From assembly GCA_964575715.1 (NCBI GenBank), contig CAZNSG010000193.1:1-17870 (forward strand): a stretch of DNA of 17,870 bases, read 5' to 3'. Below, piece by piece: positions 1 through 7,368 of this stretch. Under the pieces are notes generated by a model, which searched no databases, was not told where the DNA came from, and saw nothing but the letters and a program-made list of their open reading frames with translations. This DNA is from PNAI01 sp964575715 (GTDB taxonomy: Bacteria > Pseudomonadota > Alphaproteobacteria > Rhizobiales > Xanthobacteraceae). How positions within the stretch are numbered: position 1 is the stretch's first letter; each line of letters opens with the position of its first letter. The position numbers and the translations under genes were made by a program.

Positions 1-2805
1 CCGCCCTACGCCAACGGCAACATTCATATCGGCACCGCGCTCAACAAAATCCTCAAGGATGTCGTGGTGCGCTCGCATCAGATGATGGGCTGGGACTGCC
101 CCTACGTGCCGGGCTGGGACTGCCACGGCCTGCCGATCGAATGGGAGATCGAGAAGGAATACCGCGCCAAGGGCAAGGACAAGGACAAGGTGGCGGTGGC
201 GGAGTTCCTGCGCGAATGCCGCGCCTTCGCCGAGCGCTGGATCGGCATTCAGCGGGAAGATTTCAAACGCCTGGGTGTGGTCGGCGACTGGGAGAATTTC
301 TACAGCACGATGAGCCCGGCGGCCGAGGCGCAGATCGCACGCGAACTGATGAAATTCGGCGCCAACGGCCTGCTCTATCGCGGCTCCAAGCCGGTGATGT
401 GGTCGGTGGTGGAGAAGACCGCGCTGGCGGAAGCGGAAGTGGAATACGAGGATTATGTCAGCGATCAGGTTTGGGTGAGGTTTCCGGTGGCGGAACTCAA
501 AGGAGTTCCGAGCCCTCGGGCGAATGAGCTGCAAGGCGCCTCGATCGTCATCTGGACCACAACACCGTGGACCATTCCCGGCAATCGCGCGATCTGTTTT
601 TCACCCATGATCGGCTATGGACTTTACGAAGTTACCGATGCGCCGGCGGGAAACTGGGCGAAGCCGGGCGACAAGTTTATCATTGCCGAAAAGCTTGTGG
701 TCGAGACGTTGCGGCAGGCGCGGGTGACCGCGTTTCGGCAGCGCGCGACAATTTCCCCGGCGACGCTGGCCGGGATCACTTGCCGTCACCCGCTCAAAGG
801 CTTCGCCGGCGGCTACGAATTCAAAGTGCCGCTGCTGGAAGGCGGTCATGTCAGCGACGATGCCGGCACCGGCTTCGTGCACACCGCTCCGGGGCACGGC
901 CGCGAGGACTTCGATGTCTGGACCTCAGCTACGCGCACGCTCGAGGCGGAGGGCATCGATACGCACATTCCGTTCACCGTGGATGAAAATGGCGTGTTTA
1001 CCGACCAGGCGCCGGGTTTTTCCGGCAAGCGCGTGCTGACCGAAAAGGGCGACAAGGGCGACGCCAACGACTCCGTGATCAAGGCGCTCACGGACGCCGT
1101 TATGCTGATCGCGCGCGCAAGATTGAAACACCAGTACCCGCATTCCTGGCGCTCGAAGAAGCCGGTGATCTTCCGCAATACGCCGCAATGGTTCGTGGCC
1201 ATGGACAAAGACATCATCGGACATGACAGCAAGGTGAAGAGTGGCGATACGCTGCGCACGCGTGCGCTCGCCGCGATCAAGGCGACGCGCTGGGTGCCGG
1301 CGGCGGGCGAGAACCGCATCACGGGCATGGTCGAGAACAAGCCGGACTGGGTGCTTTCGCGCCAGCGCGTCTGGGGCGTGCCGATCCCGTTTTTCACGCG
1401 CGATCGCGGCGACGGATCGGTGGAAATCCTCAAGGATGAACGCGTCAACGCAAGGATCGCCGATGCGTTCGAGAAAGGGGGTGCCGCGGTCTGGTTCGCC
1501 ACGGATGCCGCGGCACGGTTTCTGGGTTCGGACTACGACCCGGCGGAATGGCAGAAGGTCAACGATATTTGCGATGTGTGGTTCGACTCCGCCTCGACCC
1601 ATGCTTTCACGCTGGAGGTGCGCGAGGATCTGAAAGTCCGCCGCAAGAAAGACGGCGGCAACGACGTGGTGATGTATCTCGAAGGCTCCGATCAGCACCG
1701 CGGCTGGTTCCAGTCCTCGCTGATGGAAAGCTGCGCTACCCGCGCGGCCGCGCCGTTCGACGTCGTTCTCACCCACGGCTTCGCGCTGGCCGAAGACGGC
1801 CGCAAAATGTCGAAGTCGCTCGGCAACACCATCGCACCGCAGGACGTGATCAAGCAATCCGGCGCCGACATTTTGCGCATGTGGGCGTGCGCTTCCGACT
1901 ATGCCGATGACGTGCGGATCGGCCCGGAGATTCTGAAGACCACCGTCGACACCTATCGCAAGCTGCGCAACACGATGCGCTGGATGCTCGGCAATCTTGC
2001 GCATTTCCGCGAGCAGGATCGCGTCGCGTTCGCCAAGATGCCGGAACTCGAACGGCTGATGCTGCATCGGCTGGCCGAACTCGATACCCTGGTGCGCCAA
2101 GCCTATGCGGACTTCGACTACAAGCGCATCTTCGCCACGCTCAACGCGTTCATGACCAGCGACCTCTCCGCATTCTATTTCGACATCCGTAAGGATGCGC
2201 TCTATTGCGAGCCGATTTCGTCGGTCACGCGCAAGGCCTGCCTGACCGTGCTAGATCAACTGTTCCGCTGCACGGTGATCTGGCTTGCGCCGATCCTGTG
2301 CTTTACCGCCGAGGAAGCTTGGAGCGACCGCGCGGGCGCGCAAGACGGCTCGGTGCATCTCGAATCATTTCCGACCGTGCCGGCGGATTGGCGCGACGAC
2401 GCGATCGCCGAGAAATGGCACAAGGTTCGGCTTGTCAGGCGCGCGGTCACTGGCGCGATTGAGATCGAACGCGCCGGCAAGCGCATCGGCGCTTCGCTTG
2501 AGGCGGCGCCAATCGTCTACGTGGCGGATAAAGAATTGTTCGTCGCGCTGGTCGACATCGATCTTGCCGAAGCGTGCATCACCTCGGCCGCAACCGTGGT
2601 TGAAGGCGAGGGACCCGCGGACGCTTTCCGGCTGCCCGATGTCACGGGCGTGGCGGTCAGCGTGCAGCGCGCGGGGGGCAAGAAGTGCGCGCGCTCGTGG
2701 AAGATTTCGACCACGGTCGGCAGCGATCCGCATTATCCTGATGTGACACCGCGCGACGCGCGCGCCTTGCGCGAGTGGGATGCCAGGCGCAAGGCGTCCG
2801 CATGA
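1..2805 (+). CDS. ileS: Isoleucyl-tRNA synthetase, 5'-truncated by window edge
   Basis: Cytoplasmic class I aminoacyl-tRNA synthetase that charges tRNA-Ile with isoleucine using ATP. The frame is open from base 1, so the true start lies upstream; 934 residues are visible and probably some 50-60 are missing, judged from where the HIGH motif usually sits. The HIGH signature (PPYANGNIHIGTALNK) is at window residues 1-16 and KMSKS is at 602-606. The CP1 editing domain is recognisable from the segment GTGFVHTAPGHGREDFDVW. The anticodon-binding domain follows, then a short C-terminal region (KKCARSW, then TPRDARALREW) that keeps one cysteine of the CxxC zinc knuckles known from E. coli IleS. The stop codon overlaps the start of lspA as ATGA, which implies translational coupling. 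Identification is certain; the 5' end is simply outside the window. Confidence 0.97.
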   Translation, partial: PPYANGNIHIGTALNKILKDVVVRSHQMMGWDCPYVPGWDCHGLPIEWEIEKEYRAKGKDKDKVAVAEFLRECRAFAERWIGIQREDFKRLGVVGDWENFYSTMSPAAEAQIARELMKFGANGLLYRGSKPVMWSVVEKTALAEAEVEYEDYVSDQVWVRFPVAELKGVPSPRANELQGASIVIWTTTPWTIPGNRAICFSPMIGYGLYEVTDAPAGNWAKPGDKFIIAEKLVVETLRQARVTAFRQRATISPATLAGITCRHPLKGFAGGYEFKVPLLEGGHVSDDAGTGFVHTAPGHGREDFDVWTSATRTLEAEGIDTHIPFTVDENGVFTDQAPGFSGKRVLTEKGDKGDANDSVIKALTDAVMLIARARLKHQYPHSWRSKKPVIFRNTPQWFVAMDKDIIGHDSKVKSGDTLRTRALAAIKATRWVPAAGENRITGMVENKPDWVLSRQRVWGVPIPFFTRDRGDGSVEILKDERVNARIADAFEKGGAAVWFATDAAARFLGSDYDPAEWQKVNDICDVWFDSASTHAFTLEVREDLKVRRKKDGGNDVVMYLEGSDQHRGWFQSSLMESCATRAAAPFDVVLTHGFALAEDGRKMSKSLGNTIAPQDVIKQSGADILRMWACASDYADDVRIGPEILKTTVDTYRKLRNTMRWMLGNLAHFREQDRVAFAKMPELERLMLHRLAELDTLVRQAYADFDYKRIFATLNAFMTSDLSAFYFDIRKDALYCEPISSVTRKACLTVLDQLFRCTVIWLAPILCFTAEEAWSDRAGAQDGSVHLESFPTVPADWRDDAIAEKWHKVRLVRRAVTGAIEIERAGKRIGASLEAAPIVYVADKELFVALVDIDLAEACITSAATVVEGEGPADAFRLPDVTGVAVSVQRAGGKKCARSWKISTTVGSDPHYPDVTPRDARALREWDARRKASA

Positions 2806-3317
2806 GGCGGCCGCAAATCATCGGTCCGCTGACGCCGTTCGGGCTGGCCGCAGCCATTTTCACCTGCGCGCTCGATCAGGCCGTTAAGCTCTGGTTGATC
2901 TTCGGGTTCGAGCTTGGCGGCAGGGGCCTGGTGGCAGTCGCCCCGTTTGTCGATTTCGTGCTCACCTGGAACACCGGCATCAGCTATGGCTGGTTCAAGC
3001 AGGAGGGAGCGCTCGGCCAATGGGCGCTGCTCGCACTCAAAGCAGTGGCGGTGGCGTTGTTGTGGATCTGGCTTGCCCGTGCCACCTCCCGGCTATCCGC
3101 GATCGCGCTCGGCTTGATCATTGGCGGAGCGTTGGGCAATGCCATTGACCGTCTAATTTATGGCGCGGTGGCCGATTTTGTGTTGCTGCACATTACGACC
3201 CCCCAATGGAGCTTCCATTGGTACGTCTTTAACCTCGCCGATGCGGCCATTGTTGCCGGCGTGGCCGGAATCCTGTATGAATCACTGGTTGGGGAGCGCG
3301 CCGCAAAAGCGCCCTGA
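2802..3317 (+). CDS. lspA: Lipoprotein signal peptidase II (prolipoprotein signal peptidase)
   Basis: Inner-membrane aspartyl protease that removes the signal peptide from diacylglyceryl-modified prolipoproteins. The 171-residue length is typical for the family. Four hydrophobic segments can be seen (about residues 11-28, 43-58, 72-92 and 138-162). The conserved blocks are NTGISYGW (57-64), GGALGNAIDRL (108-118) and FNLADAAI (143-150); the catalytic pair is Asp116 and Asp147. The ATG at 2802 overlaps the ileS stop codon (ATGA). The ileS-lspA pair is a common bacterial arrangement. A longer frame begins upstream inside ileS at 2775, but the overlapping ATG gives the usual N-terminus and is preferred. 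The next gene encodes a protein with a lipobox-like signal, so it may be an LspA client. Confidence 0.96.
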   Translation: MRRPQIIGPLTPFGLAAAIFTCALDQAVKLWLIFGFELGGRGLVAVAPFVDFVLTWNTGISYGWFKQEGALGQWALLALKAVAVALLWIWLARATSRLSAIALGLIIGGALGNAIDRLIYGAVADFVLLHITTPQWSFHWYVFNLADAAIVAGVAGILYESLVGERAAKAP

Positions 3318-3402
3318 TCTGGGCGATAATGTTGCGAATAATCCAGCAATCGCCAAATACTAAGAGCAAATGTTAAGGGTATGCGCGCTACGGGATGACC
3401 GC

Positions 3403-4098
3403 ATGACCAAACCTCAGGTGAGCAGGAAACGCGCACTCCGCGCCGTCATCGGCGCAGGGATTGGCATTGCACTGCTGGCTGGCTGCATGGTTGGCACCGC
3501 GCGCGCCGATGATGATGACGACGAAGAAATGCTCGACACGAAGATCTTCAACAACATTCTGCAGACGCTCGGTTTGCGACCGAAAAGCGGATCCGGAATC
3601 GAATACCGCGAACGTTCGCCGCTGGTCGTGCCGCCGAGCCGGGACCTGCCGGCGCCGAATACCACATCGGCCGCGCGAAACAATCCAGCATGGCCGAACG
3701 ACTTCGATATAAAGCGGCGCACGGAGGCCAAAGCCGCGCGCAAGACTGCAAAGCCGACTGGCGATCGCGCATTGGAGTCCATCCGGCCGTTACGACCGGA
3801 TGAATTGCGCGGCAGGGGCGCGCCCGGAACCGGCAGCACCGGCCCACAGGACGATCGCCGCGCCAGCAGCGAAACGATGAGACCCTCGGAACTGGGCTAC
3901 AAGGGTGGAATCTTCAGCTCTATGTTCAGCGCCGGCAAGAGTGAGGAATACGCAACGTTCACCGGCGAGGCGCCGCGCACGCGTCTGATCGAACCGCCGG
4001 CCGGCTATCGCACTCCATCCCCCTATCAGCCCTATGGCGTCGGCAAGGAAAAATATACGCCACCCAAGATCGAGGATCGATCTTTGCCAACCAGGTAA
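3403..4098 (+). CDS. Exported lipoprotein-like protein of unknown function
   Basis: I do not recognise a biochemical function. From ATG 3403 the product has 231 residues and begins with a clear export signal: basic n-region (SRKRALR, 7-13), hydrophobic core (14-26) and LLAGC at 24-28, which fits a lipobox with Cys28. A second possible cleavage site, TARA before a run of Asp (36-40), follows at 32-35, so signal peptidase I processing cannot be excluded. A short block RSPLVVPPSRDLPAP (71-85) resembles the motif seen in alphaproteobacterial BamF/DUF3035-type lipoproteins; this resemblance is an inference. The rest is rich in Pro, Arg, Ser and Gly and looks disordered. ATG 3403 is chosen over an in-frame ATG at 3370 because it starts directly before the signal peptide and has GGGA seven bases upstream. 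It lies between lspA and two envelope peptidases, suggesting an envelope role. Confidence 0.8.
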   Translation: MTKPQVSRKRALRAVIGAGIGIALLAGCMVGTARADDDDDEEMLDTKIFNNILQTLGLRPKSGSGIEYRERSPLVVPPSRDLPAPNTTSAARNNPAWPNDFDIKRRTEAKAARKTAKPTGDRALESIRPLRPDELRGRGAPGTGSTGPQDDRRASSETMRPSELGYKGGIFSSMFSAGKSEEYATFTGEAPRTRLIEPPAGYRTPSPYQPYGVGKEKYTPPKIEDRSLPTR

Positions 4099-4154
4099 AT
4101 TTGGACCGCCGATTGGAAATATCCGCATATTTTGTTGCCGCCTGCACGTCGCTG

Positions 4155-4176
4155 CACTTGCAGCCCACTTGCAGCC
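4155..4176 (+). repeat. Two tandem copies of an 11-bp sequence upstream of the first M16 gene
   Basis: CACTTGCAGCC occurs twice in direct succession (4155-4165 and 4166-4176), starting 31 bases before ATG 4186. It lies in the 87-base gap between two genes. Direct abutted 11-bp repeats could be a helical-turn-spaced regulator site or a slippage product. Nothing else supports a function. Confidence 0.4.
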
Positions 4177-4185
4177 TATGAGGCA

Positions 4186-5592
4186 ATGACCATATTGCCC
4201 AACATCGCGCGAGATTATTTTGTGCCGAACCGACTGACATCGACCCTCCTCGCCAGCGTCATCGCCGGAGCCGTGATGTTCACGAGCCAAGGCATGGCTG
4301 CACCGAAAGCCAATGTCAGCTATTTCAAACTTTCTAACGGGCTTGAAGTCGTCGTCATTCCCGACCGGCGTACGCCCGTCATCACACACATGATTTGGTA
4401 CAAGGTCGGCTCCGCCGATGAGCCCGCGGGTAAATCCGGCATTGCTCATTTTCTCGAACATTTGATGTTCAAAGGCACGAAGAAAAATCCGACCGGACGA
4501 TTCTCCAAGGCGGTCGCGGCCATCGGCGGCCAGGAAAACGCCTTCACATCCTCCGACTACACCGGCTATTTCCAGCGCGCGTCACGCGAAAATCTGAAAA
4601 TGCTGATGGAGTTCGAGGCCGACCGTATGACCGGTTTGGTGCTGAGTGATTCGGTGGTGCAGCCGGAACTCAAGGTCGTGCTGGAGGAGCAGAACCAGCG
4701 GGTGGCCAATAATCCCGGCGCACGGCTTTCCGAGCAGCTTGAGGCCGCGCTTTACCTCAACCATCCCTACGGCAAACCGGTCATCGGCTGGCGCCACGAG
4801 ATCGAGAAGCTCAATCGCGAGGATGCGCTCGCGTTCTACCGGCGGTACTACACGCCCAACAACGCCGTGCTGGTGGTCGCCGGCGATGTTTCCGCCGAAG
4901 AAGTCAAGAAACTTGCGCAAGCGACCTTCGGCAAGATCGCGCCGCGCGCCAAGATAACGCCCCGCCAGCGGCCGCAGGAACCCGAGCAGCGCGCGGTGCG
5001 CCATATCGAACTTGCCGACCCGCGCGTCGCGCAGCCGAGTCTGCAGCGGTACTATCTGGTGCCGTCGGGGGTGACGGCCAAGCCGGGCGAATCGGAGGCG
5101 GTCGACGTGCTGGCGCATATTCTCGGCAGCGGCACGACCAGCCGGCTCTATCAAATCCTGGTAGTGGAGCGCGGGATCGCGACCGGCGTCGGCGCCTGGT
5201 ACCAGGATGGGGCGCTCGACGCGACCCGCTTGGGCATTTCGGGCACACCGAAGCCGGGGGTAACGCTGCCGCAGCTCGAGGCGGCGATCGATGCTGTGAT
5301 TGACGACGTTGCAGCCAAAGGCGTCACCGCGGCCGAACTCACGCGCGCCAAAAACCGGATGATCGCGGACGCCGTTTACGCACAAGACAGCCAGGCGACG
5401 CTGGCGCGCTGGTATGGCGCAGCGCTCACCACCGGCTCGTCGGTGGAGCGGGTCATGAACTGGCCCGATCGCATTCGCGCCGTAAGCGCCGAGGCCGTGC
5501 AGGAGGCCGCACGTCAGTGGCTTGACAAACGCCGCTCGGTTACCGGCTATCTGATCAAGGACGAATCCAAACGCGAGGAAAAACGCTCGTGA
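4186..5592 (+). CDS. M16-family zinc metalloprotease, catalytic subunit (HxxEH present)
   Basis: Exported insulinase/processing-peptidase-type (M16B) protease. From ATG 4186 the product has 468 residues: an N-terminal hydrophobic segment (about 19-33) ending near QGMA, then the M16 catalytic half with the inverted zinc motif HFLEH (88-92), the downstream glutamate in VVLEEQN (about 167-168), and a C-terminal half with SGTTSRLYQILVVERGIATG. All metal ligands are present, so activity is expected. GTG 4222 is an alternative start with a shorter n-region (GAG eight bases upstream), and the frame is also open further upstream to a TTG at 4132. The gene overlaps the next by 4 bases (GTGA); that partner lacks the zinc motif. 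Catalytic/non-catalytic M16B pairs are known to act as heterodimers. Substrate unknown; the periplasm is the likely location. Confidence 0.93.
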   Translation: MTILPNIARDYFVPNRLTSTLLASVIAGAVMFTSQGMAAPKANVSYFKLSNGLEVVVIPDRRTPVITHMIWYKVGSADEPAGKSGIAHFLEHLMFKGTKKNPTGRFSKAVAAIGGQENAFTSSDYTGYFQRASRENLKMLMEFEADRMTGLVLSDSVVQPELKVVLEEQNQRVANNPGARLSEQLEAALYLNHPYGKPVIGWRHEIEKLNREDALAFYRRYYTPNNAVLVVAGDVSAEEVKKLAQATFGKIAPRAKITPRQRPQEPEQRAVRHIELADPRVAQPSLQRYYLVPSGVTAKPGESEAVDVLAHILGSGTTSRLYQILVVERGIATGVGAWYQDGALDATRLGISGTPKPGVTLPQLEAAIDAVIDDVAAKGVTAAELTRAKNRMIADAVYAQDSQATLARWYGAALTTGSSVERVMNWPDRIRAVSAEAVQEAARQWLDKRRSVTGYLIKDESKREEKRS

Positions 5593-6935
5593 TCGCACAG
5601 TTTTCATCGCGCATCGTAATGGCGGCGGCTGCGGCCATTGTAAGCATGCTGGTGTTGCACGCGCCCGCCCGCGCGACGACGATCGAGCGGGTGGTGTCGC
5701 CGGGCGGCATCGAGGCCTGGCTGGTGCGCGAGCCGTCGGTGCCGCTGATCGCCATGGACTTTGCCTTCAAGGGCGGCGCCGACCAGGACCCGGCCAGCAA
5801 GCCGGGTGTGGGCTACATGACCGCCGCCTTGCTCGATGACGGCGCCGGCGATCTTGACGCCAAGGCCTTCCAGCAGCGGCTAGAGGAATATGCCATCGAA
5901 CTGCGGTTTTCGACCGGCCGCAGTCATTTGCAGGGTTCGGTGCGTATGCTCAAGGAGCGGCAAGAGCAAGGCTTTGAATTGCTCCGGCTTGCGCTGACCG
6001 CTCCGCGCTTCGACGCCGATGCCATCGAGCGCACGCGCGCGCAGGTGCTTTCTGGCTTGCGGCGCGCGACCACGAATCCGAATGACATCGCCAGCCTGAC
6101 GTGGTGGAAGGCTGCGTTTCCCAATCACCCCTATGGCCGGCCGACGAACGGCACCTTGGAATCGATTCCGCACGTTTCGAGCGACGATCTCAAGATCTAT
6201 GCCCGGCGCGTGCTGGCGCGCGATACGCTCAAGATTTCCGTGGTCGGCGACATCGATGCGGAGACGCTGGGCAAGACGCTCGACCGCGTGTTCGGTGCGC
6301 TGCCGGCACAGGCGGAACTCAGTTCGGTTTCGGCCGTTGCGCTGCAGGCGGTCGGACGCCGTATTGTGGTCGAGCTCGACGTGCCGCAAGCGGTACTGAC
6401 CTTCGGCGGCCTCGGCGTCGCGCGCAAGGATCCCGACTTCATGGCCGCTTTCGTGGTCAATCACATCCTCGGCGGCGGCTCGTTCTCATCGCGGCTCTAC
6501 GACGAGGTGCGCGAGAAACGCGGTCTCGCTTATGGCGTCTATTCCTACCTGCTGCCGCTCGATCATGCGGCGCTGGTCATGGCCGGCACCGCGACAAGCG
6601 CCGAGCGCGCCGGCGAAACGCTGGAAATCATCGAGAAGGAGATGCGCCGACTCGGCGAACAAGGGCCGACCGCGGCCGAACTTGCCAAGGCCAAGGCCTA
6701 TCTCAAGGGTTCCTATGCCCTGCGCTTTGATACTTCGACCAAGATCGCGGGGCAGCTTCTGCAGATTCAAATCGATGAGCTGGGCATCGACTACATCAAG
6801 AAGCGCAATAGGCTGATCGAAGCGGTTACGCTCGCCGACGCGAAGCGCATGGCCAAACGCCTGTTCAGCGGCGAATTTCTCGTCACCGTGGTCGGCCGCC
6901 CGAAAGGGGTCGACTCGAAGGAACCCGGCGGCTAA
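5589..6935 (+). CDS. M16-family peptidase-like protein, non-catalytic subunit
   Basis: Partner of the preceding M16 protease, 448 residues from GTG 5589, which overlaps the upstream stop codon; GAGGAAA precedes it at a workable distance. A signal peptide is clear: hydrophobic core at about 9-24 and an ARA cleavage site at 27-29. In the block aligned with the zinc motif the sequence reads GVGYMTAALLDDGAG (73-87), so the two His and the Glu of HxxEH are replaced (Tyr76, Ala79, Ala80) and the subunit should not bind zinc. The C-terminal half keeps the M16 block GGGSFSSRLYDEVREKRGLAYG, the Arg/Tyr-containing motif known to help substrate binding in heterodimeric M16B enzymes. Coupled translation and complementary motif loss point to an obligate heterodimer. 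Substrate not deducible. Confidence 0.93.
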   Translation: MIAQFSSRIVMAAAAAIVSMLVLHAPARATTIERVVSPGGIEAWLVREPSVPLIAMDFAFKGGADQDPASKPGVGYMTAALLDDGAGDLDAKAFQQRLEEYAIELRFSTGRSHLQGSVRMLKERQEQGFELLRLALTAPRFDADAIERTRAQVLSGLRRATTNPNDIASLTWWKAAFPNHPYGRPTNGTLESIPHVSSDDLKIYARRVLARDTLKISVVGDIDAETLGKTLDRVFGALPAQAELSSVSAVALQAVGRRIVVELDVPQAVLTFGGLGVARKDPDFMAAFVVNHILGGGSFSSRLYDEVREKRGLAYGVYSYLLPLDHAALVMAGTATSAERAGETLEIIEKEMRRLGEQGPTAAELAKAKAYLKGSYALRFDTSTKIAGQLLQIQIDELGIDYIKKRNRLIEAVTLADAKRMAKRLFSGEFLVTVVGRPKGVDSKEPGG

Positions 6936-6957
6936 TACCAACGGCGTTAAGTAATGA

Positions 6958-7036
6958 CCGTCATCCTGAGGTGGCCGCCATAAGCGCGTTAACGCGCGTC
7001 TTCGACGCGCTATGGCGGCCCTCGAAGGATGAACGG
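6958..7036. repeat. Palindromic intergenic repeat, family 1 (GTCATCCTGAGG type), long copy
   Basis: Starts 22 bases after the second M16 gene. The left end is CCGTCATCCTGAGG and the right end CCTCGAAGGATGAACGG is its imperfect inverse. Inside, 6973-6989 pairs with 7005-7020 as a 16-bp stem with one bulged A, and 6984-6997 is a separate perfect 14-bp palindrome. This is the architecture of REP/RPE-like elements common in Hyphomicrobiales intergenic DNA. It could act as a transcription terminator or mRNA stabiliser for the M16 pair. Confidence 0.75.
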
Positions 7037-7039
7037 CCA

Positions 7040-7065
7040 CCGATCTCGGGTTTACCCGAGATCGG
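7040..7065. repeat. Perfect 11-bp hairpin between the repeat and the tandem array
   Basis: CCGATCTCGGG (7040-7050) is the exact reverse complement of CCCGAGATCGG (7055-7065), with a TTTA loop. The right arm runs into the first 40-bp tandem unit, whose opening bases ATCGG replace the CTCGG of units 2 and 3. A stable stem like this would fold in RNA from either strand. Confidence 0.75.
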
Positions 7066-7180
7066 CATTTTAAGTGCGCAAGTCGGCTATAGCCGACTTG
7101 CTCGGCATTTTAAGTGCGCAAGTCGGCTATAGCCGACTTGCTCGGCATTTTAAGTGCGCAAGTCGGCTATAGCCGACTTG
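7061..7180. repeat. Three head-to-tail 40-bp units, each holding a perfect 24-bp palindrome
   Basis: Units are 7061-7100, 7101-7140 and 7141-7180. They are identical except for the first base of unit 1 (A instead of C). Each carries a spacer (GGCATTTTAAGTGC) and a perfect palindrome centred on GGCTATAGCC; counting the first base of the following unit, the palindromes are 24 bp at 7078-7101, 7118-7141 and 7158-7181. Identity of the units points to recent amplification or ongoing homogenisation. Confidence 0.92.
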
Positions 7181-7185
7181 CGATG

Positions 7186-7230
7186 CCGTCGCCCTTCGAG
7201 GCTCGCTTCGCTCGCACCTCAGGGTGACGG
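7186..7230. repeat. Palindromic intergenic repeat, family 1, short inverted copy
   Basis: Runs from CCGTCGCCCTTCGAGG to CCTCAGGGTGACGG with a GCGAG/CTCGC hairpin between. Its right end matches the inverse of the left end of the copy at 6958 at 13 of 14 bases, so the whole stretch 6958-7230 is bounded by inverted ends with the tandem palindromes in the middle. Confidence 0.7.
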
Positions 7231-7254
7231 AGATGAGTCAGTGATTGCTGCCGC

Positions 7255-7263
7255 TGGTATAAT
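7255..7263 (+). promoter_or_regulatory. Extended -10 promoter candidate for pgi
   Basis: TGGTATAAT is an exact TGnTATAAT extended -10 element, located 106-114 bases before the chosen pgi start and just after the repeat composite. At 17-bp spacing the -35 position reads GAGTCA (7235-7240), which keeps only three TTGACA bases; extended -10 promoters tolerate this. Transcription would start near 7270 and give a leader of roughly 100 nt. No other structure was seen in 7270-7368. Confidence 0.5.
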
Positions 7264-7368
7264 CGGTCTTCCCAAGTAGCAACTTCAATGCATTCGTGAC
7301 AATTTGACGCTCCCCTCTCTTGGGACACGAGAAGTTTTTGGGACGTGAGCAGCTTTGCGGAGAGCCGG

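Noticed and set aside
925..2100. Long minus-strand open frame of 391 codons opposite ileS
   Set aside because: It lies wholly within an unmistakable ileS reading frame; GC-rich codon bias opens antisense frames, and its translation is Arg/His-rich with no recognisable domain.
4582..5607. Minus-strand open frame of 341 codons opposite the first M16 gene
   Set aside because: Shadow of the M16 coding frame, no motif, and it would require overlap along almost its entire length.
7061..7180. Tandem units considered as a CRISPR array
   Set aside because: The units abut without unique spacers and are themselves palindromic; there are no cas genes in the window.
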